Part shown: in pieces, positions 18,954 to 26,640 of the stretch | How the letters are laid out: each line of letters begins with the position of its first letter | Numbering within the stretch: position 1 is the first letter of the stretch | Source of the DNA: Streptomyces sp. TS71-3 | Lineage (GTDB): Bacteria; Actinomycetota; Actinomycetes; Streptomycetales; Streptomycetaceae | Reading direction: 5' to 3' | DNA length: 64,000 nt | NCBI RefSeq assembly: GCF_018327685.1 | Contig: NZ_BNEL01000003.1 | Span: forward strand, 2,108,001-2,172,000 | The notes under the pieces: model-generated | Told to the model about the DNA's origin: nothing | Database searches by the model: none | What the model saw: only the letters and a program-made list of their open reading frames with translations | Made by a program: the position numbers and the translations under genes

Positions 18954-19547
18954 TCAGGCCGCCGCGCTCAGCGGCCGGTCGGCGTGCCCCTCGCGGAGCA
19001 TGTCCACCAGTGCGGCCCGGGCCCGGGCGACGCGTGAGCGCAGGGTGCCTATGGGGCAGCGGCTGGCCGCGGCGGCATCGGCGTAGGAGAGCCCGAGGAG
19101 TTGCGTGAGGACGAACGCCTCGCGCCGTTCCGCGGGCAGTGCCTCCAGCAGGTCGAGGAGTGCGACGCCCTCCTCGAAACCGGGCAGGCCCTGGGGCTGG
19201 GCGCGTTCGGCCGCGCTCTGCCAGTCGCCGGTGCTCGCCGACCGTGGTCGTGCCGCGGCGCGCCGGATGCTGTCGACGACGGCGCGGCGCGCGATCGACA
19301 GCATCCAGGTGCGCGCCGAGGACCGGCCCTCGAAGCGGTGGAGGCTGCCGAGGGCGCGCAGGAACGTGTCCTGCGTCAGGTCGTCGGCGGACTGCGGGTC
19401 GCCCGCGAGGCGGGTCACGTACCGGCGCACGTCGCGTTGCAGTGCCCGGACGAGGAATTCCACGGCCTCGGTGTCGCCGCGGCCCCCGGCGAGGGCCCAC
19501 GCCGTGACCGTCTCGTCGGTGACTGCGGGCGGGGCAGGAGGTATCAC
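18954..19547 (-). CDS. ECF-type RNA polymerase sigma factor, SigC-like (copy 2)
   Basis: A 197-residue ECF sigma factor, the same length as the copy at 10186 and similar throughout: DETVTAWALA, DDLTQDTFLRALGSLHRFEGRSSARTW in region 2, and RREAFVLTQLLGLSY with CPIGTLRSRVARARA in region 4. The start is GTG at 19547, with AGGGACACCTT upstream. It lies 137 bases downstream of Met-rich membrane protein B on the same strand, repeating the gene order and spacing of 9265-10779. A copper-related regulon is inferred from the adjacent CopA-like operon. Confidence 0.88.
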   Translation of the reverse strand: MIPPAPPAVTDETVTAWALAGGRGDTEAVEFLVRALQRDVRRYVTRLAGDPQSADDLTQDTFLRALGSLHRFEGRSSARTWMLSIARRAVVDSIRRAAARPRSASTGDWQSAAERAQPQGLPGFEEGVALLDLLEALPAERREAFVLTQLLGLSYADAAAASRCPIGTLRSRVARARAALVDMLREGHADRPLSAAA

Positions 19548-19684
19548 AAGGTGTCCCTTCTGAGGACCGGGCCGGCTGCGCGAGCACGGGAGGCCGCGCG
19601 CCGTTCCCGGTGAGGAGACCCGTCCGTACGGAGGTACGGCGGGGGCCCGTGCCGCCGGGCGACGGCGGCATGGGAGACCGGCTG

Positions 19685-20500
19685 TCAGACGACAGCGGTC
19701 TCCCGGGGCGGGCCCCTGGTGGTGAGGGCGTGGACGAGCAGGAGCCGGCGGGGCCGCCGGTGACTGAAGTCGCGCAGCGGTCGCCGGTCAGGCGGCGGGA
19801 CGGGTGCGGCTCCGGCCAGTGCCAGTCGCAGTGGCGCGAACGCCCGGCTGGCGAGGGCGCTCAGCACGCGGAAGGCAGCCTTCTCCCCGCGGGCGAGCCA
19901 GAGGCCGCACAGCACGGCGGCGGCGAGGTGGGCGGCGGTCATCCCCCACGACGGCAAGCCGGTCATCTGGTGGCCCATGGACGCCATGGCGTCCGTGCCG
20001 TGGCCGGCCATCGAGCCCATGGGCATGCTCATGGTCGGGAGGCCGGTGCCCGCGCTGCCCGGAGCCGGGTGCCCGGCGCCCGCGCCGGTCGCGTGCTGCC
20101 CCATGGCCATCCGGTCGAGGAGACCGGACTGCACGGCGACGCGGTAGGCCCTGGCCCCCGCTGCCGGGCCCGGGTCCGCCCCGCAGAGCATGTGCCGGGC
20201 CCAGTGCGCGGCCGGTCCGGATCCGCCCGGTGCCGGTGCCCGTCCCGTGGACTGCGCGAAGGCGAAGCAGACGTGCAGGGCGGTCTGGACCGCGACGGTG
20301 AAGGCGGTGACCGCGATCGGTCCCCGTTCCCTGCCACCGAACGCCCACCCCGCCGCACCTGCCCCGGCGACCGACGCGCCCAGCGCCCACCACGGCACCG
20401 TGGCGCCCGACATGAGCACGTGCCCCAGGGAGGCGAGCAGCACGCAGACGGCCGCGAACACCGCAGCCCGTATCGAGCGAAAGCCCAAGCCGACCGTCAT
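19685..20500 (-). CDS. Met-rich membrane protein with C-terminal RGPP motif (paralogue B)
   Basis: A 271-residue membrane protein homologous to the product at 9265. Shared landmarks are the start MTVG, RAAVFAAVCVLLASLGH, GRERG, TALHVCFAFAQST, the helix CGLWLARGE and the terminal TTRGPPRE. The central loop is rich in Met and His (MSMPMGSMAGHG, MASMGHQM). The ATG at 20500 faces the copper-ATPase operon, so a 228-base divergent region separates them. The sequence predicts a membrane metal-binding sensor or donor; no characterised family was recognised. Confidence 0.75.
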   Translation of the reverse strand: MTVGLGFRSIRAAVFAAVCVLLASLGHVLMSGATVPWWALGASVAGAGAAGWAFGGRERGPIAVTAFTVAVQTALHVCFAFAQSTGRAPAPGGSGPAAHWARHMLCGADPGPAAGARAYRVAVQSGLLDRMAMGQHATGAGAGHPAPGSAGTGLPTMSMPMGSMAGHGTDAMASMGHQMTGLPSWGMTAAHLAAAVLCGLWLARGEKAAFRVLSALASRAFAPLRLALAGAAPVPPPDRRPLRDFSHRRPRRLLLVHALTTRGPPRETAVV

Positions 20501-20728
20501 GGCCCGCTCATCTTGACACCCCGGAGCCTCGGCCGACGCGGGGGAGGGGACGGAGCGGACCGGGCGGCATCGGCGGTCGTGCCCGGGCGGGAACTCAACC
20601 GCGACCCGCGACGACTCCTGTGACGAGCGGGTTCAGCGCAACGCGTCCGCACCACCGCGGACGGGGACGGCGCATCCGGCGGCCGTCCCCGGACCCCTCG
20701 CCCCGTACGCCCACCGACAGGAAGTTCC

Positions 20729-20968
20729 ATGGCGCCACCGACTCCCACCACCCGCCCCTTCCGCACGGGTACGGCGGATCGCACGTCCTCGCCCTGGCCC
20801 GTGGCCGGGTTCGCGGTCCTCCTGCTCGTGCTGTTCGCCGTCGCGTTCGCCGTGGGCCGCGGCACGGGCCCCGTGGCCCCGGACATGCGTCCGCCGGCCG
20901 GGCCCGTCGGGCATGTCGGCGGCGGCACGGGCTCCGGTGGCGGCATGGGCGACATGGAGGGCATGTGA
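20729..20968 (+). CDS. small single-helix membrane protein with Gly/Met-rich tail
   Basis: A 79-residue protein with one transmembrane helix at about residues 24-43 (VAGFAVLLLVLFAVAFAVG) and an outer tail ending GGGMGDMEGM. The ATG is preceded by GACAGGAAG, a fair ribosome site, and the stop overlaps the GTG of the copper ATPase gene (GTGA), so the two are translationally coupled. The Met-rich end suggests it passes or senses copper for the ATPase; no family name is known to me. Confidence 0.65.
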   Translation: MAPPTPTTRPFRTGTADRTSSPWPVAGFAVLLLVLFAVAFAVGRGTGPVAPDMRPPAGPVGHVGGGTGSGGGMGDMEGM

Positions 20969-23259
20969 CCGCGCGGCCCGAGCCGGCCGCCGCCCCGTCG
21001 GCGGCCACGGAGCTGATCGTCACGGGCATGACCTGCGCGGCGTGCGTGGCGCGGGTGGAGAAGAAGCTCGGCAGGATCGAGGGGGTCAGCGCGAGCGTCA
21101 ACCTGGTCACGGGACGCGCGCGCGTCGTGCACCCGGCCGCGGTGGACGCCGAGGCCCTCGTCGCCGCCGTCACGGGAGCCGGCTACCGGGCCGAAGTGGC
21201 CCCGGACGGGGACCCGGGACGCAGCGCTGACGACGCGCCAGGGGGCCGTGGCGATGAGGTGCCGGAAGCCGTCCGCTTGCTGGTCACGGCGCTTCTCGGG
21301 GTGCCGGTCATCGTCCTGTCGATGGTGCCGGACCTGCAGTTCCGCAACTGGCAGTGGTTCTGCTTCATGCTGGCGGCGCCCATCGCGGTATGGAGCGCCC
21401 AGCCGTTCCACCGCGGGGCGTGGAACGGTCTGCGACACGGCACGGCGACCATGGACACGCTGGTCTCGCTCGGCGTGGTGGCGTCGTTCGGGTGGTCCGT
21501 CCACGCCCTCTTCCTCGGCGGCGCGGGCGTGCCCGGCATGCGGATGGCCTTCACCCTGCTGCCCTCCGCGGGCGGTGCCGCCCACGTGTACCTGGAGACG
21601 GTGGCCGCGGTCCCGCTGTTCGTCCTGACGGGGCGCTTCCTGGAGGCCCGGGCCCGCCGCGGGACGGGCGCCGCGCTGCGGGCCCTGTCGGGGCTGGCGG
21701 CGCGTGAGGCGACCGTACGCGTGGCCGGGCAGGAGCACCGGGTACGGGTCGAGGACCTGAGGGTCGGTGACGTGTTCGTGGTGCGGCCGGGCGAACGTGT
21801 CGCGACCGACGGAGTCGTGGTCGAGGGCCACTCGGCCGTGGATCGCTCCGCGGTCACCGGCGAGAGCCACCCGGTGGAGACCGGTCCCGGTGACCGGGTC
21901 ACGGGTGCCGCCGTGAACACCAGCGGGGTGCTGGCGGTGCGCGCCACCGCCGTCGGCGCGGACACCCAGCTGGCCCGCATCACCACCCTGGTGACCAGGG
22001 CGCTGGAGGACAAGGCCCGCGCGCAGCGCCTCGCGGACGCCGTCGCCGGAGTGTTCGTGCCGGTCGTCGTGGCGCTGGCCGTCACGGGCCTCGGCTTCTG
22101 GCTGGGCGCCGGAGCCGCTCCCTCGGCGGCCTTCACCTGTGCCGTCGCTGTCCTCGTCGTCGCCTGCCCCTGTGCCCTCGGACTGGCCACGCCGACCGCG
22201 CTGCTGGCGGCGACCGGCAGGGGTGCCCAACTCGGCGTGCTGGTGTCCGGACCGCGCGCCCTGGAGACGCTGCGCGGTGTCGACACGGTGGTGCTCGACA
22301 AGACGGGCACCCTCACCGAGGGCCGCCTGGCCGTCGTCACCGTGACCGCGGCGCCGGCCGGCCCGGACGAGACCGCCATGCTCCGGCTCGCGGCGGCTGT
22401 CGAGCGGTACTCGGAACACCCGGTCGGCCGGGCTGTCGCCGCCCACGCCCGCCGCCTGCTGCCCGACGAACGGCCTTTGGAGGTGGCCGGATTCGCCGCC
22501 ACGCCCGGACGAGGCGTGAGCGGACGGGTCGCCGACACCCGCGTGGAGGTGCGTAGCCCAGGGGAACAGGTGCCGGCGGCACTCCGGGAAGCGCTGCTGA
22601 ACGCGCGGGCCGCCGGGCACACACCGGTCGCGGTGTACGTGGACGGAGCGTGCGTGGGGCTGCTCGCGCTCGGCGACACCGTGCGCCCCGGCAGCTACCG
22701 TGCGGTGGACCGGCTCCGCAGGCTCGGCCTGCGGCCCGTGCTGGCCACCGGCGACGACCCGGTACCCGCGCGGGCGGTGGCCGACCAGCTCCGCATCACC
22801 GAGGTGCACGCGGGATGCGGCCCCGAGGACAAGGGCGCACTGGTGCGCCGCCTGCGGGAGGCGGGGAACCGGGTGGCGGTCGTCGGGGACGGCGTCAACG
22901 ACGCGCCGGCCCTCGCGGCGGCCGACCTCGGCATCGCCATGGGCGACGGCACGGACGCGGCCATCGGCGCGGCGGCGGTGACCCTGGTGCGCCCGGACGG
23001 CGTCGAGGCGCTCGTCGACGCCGTGCGGCTGTCCCGCCGGACGCTCGCGACGGTCCGGGCCAACCTCGTCTGGGCCTTCGGCTACAACGCCGTCACCTTG
23101 CCCCTGGCGTTGCTGGGATGGCTGGATCCGATGGTGGCCGCCGCAGCCATGTCCCTCAGCTCGGTGCTCGTCGTCGCCGGCAGCCTGCGCCTGCGGACCT
23201 GGGAACCCACCCCGCGGCGGGCCGGGACCGGGCGCGCCTCCAGGGGGACGCAGTGGTGA
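20965..23259 (+). CDS. Cu(I)-type P1B-1 ATPase (CopA/CtpB-like)
   Basis: A 764-residue heavy-metal ATPase in the cytoplasmic membrane. An N-terminal HMA domain carries GMTCAAC with Cys24 and Cys27; the membrane metal site is C401-P402-C403; the phosphorylated Asp is D445 in DKTGTLT; SEHP is the nucleotide histidine motif; GDGVNDAPAL is the hinge. YN in helix 7 and MSLSS in helix 8 mark the Cu(I) subgroup. It starts at GTG 20965 within the stop of the small Met-rich protein and ends within the start of a PCuAC gene. Context favours copper delivery to the cell surface rather than only detoxification, by analogy with mycobacterial CtpB. Confidence 0.93.
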   Translation: MTARPEPAAAPSAATELIVTGMTCAACVARVEKKLGRIEGVSASVNLVTGRARVVHPAAVDAEALVAAVTGAGYRAEVAPDGDPGRSADDAPGGRGDEVPEAVRLLVTALLGVPVIVLSMVPDLQFRNWQWFCFMLAAPIAVWSAQPFHRGAWNGLRHGTATMDTLVSLGVVASFGWSVHALFLGGAGVPGMRMAFTLLPSAGGAAHVYLETVAAVPLFVLTGRFLEARARRGTGAALRALSGLAAREATVRVAGQEHRVRVEDLRVGDVFVVRPGERVATDGVVVEGHSAVDRSAVTGESHPVETGPGDRVTGAAVNTSGVLAVRATAVGADTQLARITTLVTRALEDKARAQRLADAVAGVFVPVVVALAVTGLGFWLGAGAAPSAAFTCAVAVLVVACPCALGLATPTALLAATGRGAQLGVLVSGPRALETLRGVDTVVLDKTGTLTEGRLAVVTVTAAPAGPDETAMLRLAAAVERYSEHPVGRAVAAHARRLLPDERPLEVAGFAATPGRGVSGRVADTRVEVRSPGEQVPAALREALLNARAAGHTPVAVYVDGACVGLLALGDTVRPGSYRAVDRLRRLGLRPVLATGDDPVPARAVADQLRITEVHAGCGPEDKGALVRRLREAGNRVAVVGDGVNDAPALAAADLGIAMGDGTDAAIGAAAVTLVRPDGVEALVDAVRLSRRTLATVRANLVWAFGYNAVTLPLALLGWLDPMVAAAAMSLSSVLVVAGSLRLRTWEPTPRRAGTGRASRGTQW

Positions 23260-23783
23260 CGCCACGCGGCGGGACGGGTGGTGCTTCCCCCGGCACCGCG
23301 GTCGGCGACCGGGTGCGCGCGGGGGCGATGGCGGTCGCGGCTCCGGTCGCCGCGTGCGCCCTCGCCCTCGGCGGGCTCGGCGCGAGGGCGCACAGCGGCG
23401 CCGCGGGGCGGCCCGCGCACGTGAGCGCCGTCGACGGCCGGGTCCTGCTGCCGCTCGTCGACGACAGCACCATGACCGCGGCGTTTTTCCGCCTGACCAA
23501 CGACGGCGGCACCGATGACGAGGTCCTCTCGGTCAGCTCTCCAGCGGCCCGCACGGCGATGCTGGCGCGCACCGAGGTGAGCGGCAACGCCGGCCGGATG
23601 CGCATGGGCGTCACCCTTCCCGTGCCGGCGGGCGGGACGGTAAGCATGACCGCGTACGCCACCGACGTCATGGTGGAGCTCACCCACCGTCCGGCTCTGG
23701 GCCAGCGCATCCCGTTCGTGCTGCGACTGCGCCGGGGCGGACAGGTTCGGGCCGAGGCCGTGGTGGTGCGACCTGGCGGTTGA
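23256..23783 (+). CDS. PCuAC-like copper chaperone, divergent
   Basis: A 175-residue secreted or membrane-anchored protein: a hydrophobic N-terminal segment (about 24-42) precedes a PCuAC-like beta barrel with TAAFFRLTNDGGTDDEV and LPVPAGGT. The usual copper ligand block G-x-H-x-M near the end of the domain is replaced by TDVMVEL, so the His of the HxM pair is missing; Met residues in MLARTE and RMRMG remain. The GTG start overlaps the ATPase stop. It may bind Cu(I) only through Met, or may be non-functional as a chaperone. Confidence 0.75.
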   Translation: MTPRGGTGGASPGTAVGDRVRAGAMAVAAPVAACALALGGLGARAHSGAAGRPAHVSAVDGRVLLPLVDDSTMTAAFFRLTNDGGTDDEVLSVSSPAARTAMLARTEVSGNAGRMRMGVTLPVPAGGTVSMTAYATDVMVELTHRPALGQRIPFVLRLRRGGQVRAEAVVVRPGG

Positions 23784-23870
23784 GGGCGTGGCCCGGCAGG
23801 GCCCCCGGGCACCCGGGGCGAACGGCGCTCCCGGCCGGTCAGCCGGGGGCAGCACGCAGGCGCTGCCAGG

Positions 23871-23899
23871 GTGCCGCGGGGCGTTCCACCCCGCGGCAC
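23871..23899. terminator. perfect hairpin terminator between convergent genes
   Basis: Eleven-base perfect arms (GTGCCGCGGGG at 23871-23881 and its complement at 23889-23899) around a seven-base loop, between the PCuAC-like gene and the DUF5134 gene. A threefold CAGGAG repeat follows at about 23910-23940. Confidence 0.85.
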
Positions 23900-23946
23900 A
23901 CGCCTCGGACCAGCAGGAGAAACAGGAGTAACAGGAGAACGAGGAA

Positions 23947-24633
23947 TCAGGCCAGCAGGACGAACATCACGGCCATCCCCAGTGCCATGGCGCCGTGGCA
24001 GGCCGCGTCCGCCGCGTCGTGCACACCGGCCGGCACGGGGGCGCCGGGCGCGTCGGGAACCTGTCGCCGGGCCGTGTCGAAGGCCCGCGCCAGCCACCAC
24101 AGGGCCAGCACCAGCAGGACGGCGGCGAGCACCCAGGCCGCGAGCCGCGCACCGGTGCCGTTGAGCGTCATGGCCCCCGCCCTGGAGGAACCGGACATGT
24201 CCATACCCGGCATGCTCGTGCTGTCGCGTGCTCCGCCCGTCCCGGCGGCCGGCATGAGCGTGCCCATGGCGCCGGCCATCCAGGCCATCGCCGCCATCAT
24301 GACCACGTGCGGGAGCGAGCCGCGCAGGGCGCGCCACCGGCCCCGGGACCCCGGCGCCGCCAGGGCGGCGCCCGCGAACCACGCGGCGGCCAGCGCGAAC
24401 AGCACGGTCTGCGGGGCGCCGGCGAGGGACATGCCCCACGGCCACACCATCGCCCCCATGGCCAGGGCCATCACCGCGTGCAGCAGATGGCCGACCCTCC
24501 CGACCGCGTCCGGCCCGTGCGCGCGGGTGGCGCGGGGTGCGTGGTCTGAGCGCAGCGCACGCCACAGCGCGTACAGAGCCAGCACGGTGAACAGGACGGT
24601 CAGGATCCAGCGCAGGCCCGTCGCGGCGATCAC
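23947..24633 (-). CDS. DUF5134 membrane protein
   Basis: A 228-residue protein with about six membrane helices, matching the actinobacterial DUF5134 pattern: LLHAVMALAMGAMVW, HVVMMAAMAWM, and a final helix CHGAMALGMAVMFVLL. A Met-rich loop (STSMPGMDMSG) lies between helices 4 and 5, and His/Met pairs sit inside the helices, suggesting metal handling. The GTG start at 24633 overlaps the stop of the PepSY gene. Members of this family are often found beside copper genes; function is not established. Confidence 0.75.
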   Translation of the reverse strand: MIAATGLRWILTVLFTVLALYALWRALRSDHAPRATRAHGPDAVGRVGHLLHAVMALAMGAMVWPWGMSLAGAPQTVLFALAAAWFAGAALAAPGSRGRWRALRGSLPHVVMMAAMAWMAGAMGTLMPAAGTGGARDSTSMPGMDMSGSSRAGAMTLNGTGARLAAWVLAAVLLVLALWWLARAFDTARRQVPDAPGAPVPAGVHDAADAACHGAMALGMAVMFVLLA

Positions 24634-26084
24634 CGCGCGACCGCCACGCGGCGGTGGCACACGGCACCCGCCGCGACGTCCACGGCGAGGAACACCAGCA
24701 GCGGCAGGCCGAACAGAGGCAGCCAGTAACCGAGGACGGCGGCCCCGACCACCGCGGGGGCCAGCACCCTCCCGCGCAGCCGACGCCACGCGCCGCGGAC
24801 CGGAGGGCGCCCGAAAGCCCGACCACCGGTCCGCGTGGGTCTGCGCAGCCACCACATGCGGTAGCCCAACAGCACCATGGAGATGAGCGCGACCGCCAGC
24901 AGCGCCAGCGCGATCTGGTTGACGGGCCCGAACAGGAGCCCCATATGAGCGTCGATGCCCCACCGGGTGAGCTTCGCAAGAAGCGGGTAGTCGGCGAACC
25001 TGAGCGTCGCGATGACCCTGCCCGTGCCCGGATCGACGGCGACGGAGTCCTGCTTCTCGGGCCAGGACCTGGTGTTCTCCTCGACGACGTACGCCGCGCC
25101 ACGCTCGGTGGGCGGTGTGATGACGAGCAGACCGCTCAGCCCGGCCTCGTGGGCGGACCGGGCCACCGCGTCGATTCCCACGTCACGGGCCGAGCCGCCT
25201 CCCGTGCCGGGGCCGGCCGGCCCGGCGGCCACCGCGGGGGTGCCGCCGCCCAGCGCGTCCTGGATCCTGCCGATGTTCGCGCCGGCGTGCGCCGACCACG
25301 TCAGACCCGTGGCCGAGAGGCCGAGCAACCCCGCGGACACCCACAGGCCCACGGTGCCGTGCCAGGAGAGGGTGCGGCGGCGGCCCGGCCGTCCGGCGCG
25401 CGGCAGCAGCCCGCGGTGCAGGCCCCGCCGCGGGCCGGGTGCGCCGAGCCAGAGAGCGAGCCCGCCGAGCACTTCGACCCACAGCCAGCTCGCGGCGAGC
25501 TCGCTGTAGTTCCGCCCGAAGTTCCCGAGGTGCAGGGTGCGGTGAAGGCTGTCGAGCCAGGCGCGGGCCGGCAGCCACTGCCCGTAGGTGCGCAGCGTCC
25601 CGAGCACGTGGTGGTCGTACGGATCGACGAAGGCCGTCACGTTGTAGCCGTCCGGCAGGCCGGGCGCGTCGAAGACGACGCGGGTGCTGTCGGTGGGGCC
25701 CGGGGGCGGGCTGACCGACACCAGCTTGCCGTCCGGCACGGCCTTGCGTGCAGCCGTGACCTGGTCGGCCAGGGGGTCCGCGGAGCCATGCGGCGTGACG
25801 GTCAGCTCGTGGTGGTAGAGGACGGACTCCAGCTGGGGCGTCACCGTGTAGAGCAGTCCCGTGACGGCCGCCACGAGCAGGAACGGGCCGATGACGACGC
25901 CGGCGTAGAAGTGCAGCCGGAGCATCACCGGGCGGAGGTCGTTCCAGAAGCCGGGCCGGGCGCTGTCGGGCCCGTCGCCGTTCCGTGCCGGCCGGTCCCC
26001 CTCCTGAACGGCCCCTGGCGGAGCCGTGCCCGAGGACGCCCCTGACGTTCCGGTGGTGGCCGGAGCGGTGTGCTGGGTGGTCAT
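24630..26084 (-). CDS. PepSY-associated transmembrane protein
   Basis: A 484-residue membrane protein of the PepSY-TM family. LRLHFYAGVVIGPFLLVAAVTGLLY is split here as the first helix region (about residues 55-80); extracytoplasmic PepSY-like segments follow, with HRTLHLGNFGRNYSE, then a helix pair, a second outer domain and C-terminal helices. Such proteins are linked to iron or haem reduction and transport. The ATG at 26084 and the stop overlapping the DUF5134 start make a two-gene operon facing away from the riboswitch-controlled transporter. The 26085-26340 stretch upstream showed no further gene. Confidence 0.8.
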   Translation of the reverse strand: MTTQHTAPATTGTSGASSGTAPPGAVQEGDRPARNGDGPDSARPGFWNDLRPVMLRLHFYAGVVIGPFLLVAAVTGLLYTVTPQLESVLYHHELTVTPHGSADPLADQVTAARKAVPDGKLVSVSPPPGPTDSTRVVFDAPGLPDGYNVTAFVDPYDHHVLGTLRTYGQWLPARAWLDSLHRTLHLGNFGRNYSELAASWLWVEVLGGLALWLGAPGPRRGLHRGLLPRAGRPGRRRTLSWHGTVGLWVSAGLLGLSATGLTWSAHAGANIGRIQDALGGGTPAVAAGPAGPGTGGGSARDVGIDAVARSAHEAGLSGLLVITPPTERGAAYVVEENTRSWPEKQDSVAVDPGTGRVIATLRFADYPLLAKLTRWGIDAHMGLLFGPVNQIALALLAVALISMVLLGYRMWWLRRPTRTGGRAFGRPPVRGAWRRLRGRVLAPAVVGAAVLGYWLPLFGLPLLVFLAVDVAAGAVCHRRVAVAR

Positions 26085-26349
26085 GGGGCGGGCCCTCCCT
26101 GTGGCGTTGGCGACGACCGCGGATCGCCGGTCTCGTTCAGCAGTCGGTGGCCTGGCCGGCGAGGTTCCCGGCCGCGGTGTGTGAACAGGCCCACGCGGTC
26201 GGGATCGGAGTCCCGGGAACCGCACGCCCTTCCCGGCCGACCTCAGAGGTGGGCCGGGGGGCGGCACCGGCGGGTGCCTCTCATGCGCACCGGCGGCAGG
26301 GGAGCGCGGCGGGCTCCCCGTTCCTCGCCGGGCCCTCACCGCACGTCGG

Positions 26350-26520
26350 AGCCTCTGGCACAATGCGAGCCGTACACATGGGCGACGGGAGCCAGGAAGC
26401 CGGTGGAAGTCCGGCGCGGTCCCGCCACTGTGACCGGGGAGCGAACCCCACACGCCACGGCCGTGAGGCTGGAAGGCGGGGCGAGCGTGGATCCGGCAGC
26501 CAGGAGACTGGCCCGTCGCC
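26350..26520 (+). promoter_or_regulatory. cobalamin (B12) riboswitch
   Basis: The leader carries the conserved cobalamin-riboswitch blocks in order: GCCGGTGGAAGTCCGGC (26399-26415), the invariant GGTCCCGCCACTGTGA (26418-26433), a variable arm, and AGCCAGGAGACTGGCC (26498-26513). It ends about 120 bases before the ATG of the binding-protein gene at 26641. A compact GC-rich segment between them (26521-26620) probably forms the expression platform, acting on transcription or on the weak GGGAAGG ribosome site. By family knowledge, adenosylcobalamin binding shuts expression off, so the transporter should be made when B12 is scarce. Boundaries are approximate. Confidence 0.93.
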
Positions 26521-26640
26521 TCTTCGGACCGTCCGGGGCGTGGACTCCCCGGGAAGGGGATAGCGATGCGCCCATGGCGCCGGCACCGCTCCACTCCCTG
26601 CTCCCGGACCCGGCCGAGAGCAGGGAAGGCTCAGTAAGCG

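Noticed and set aside
20497..23265. A 922-codon minus-strand frame opposite the copper ATPase
   Set aside because: Composition is Gly/Arg/Pro/His without any domain and it mirrors the well-supported ATPase on the other strand.
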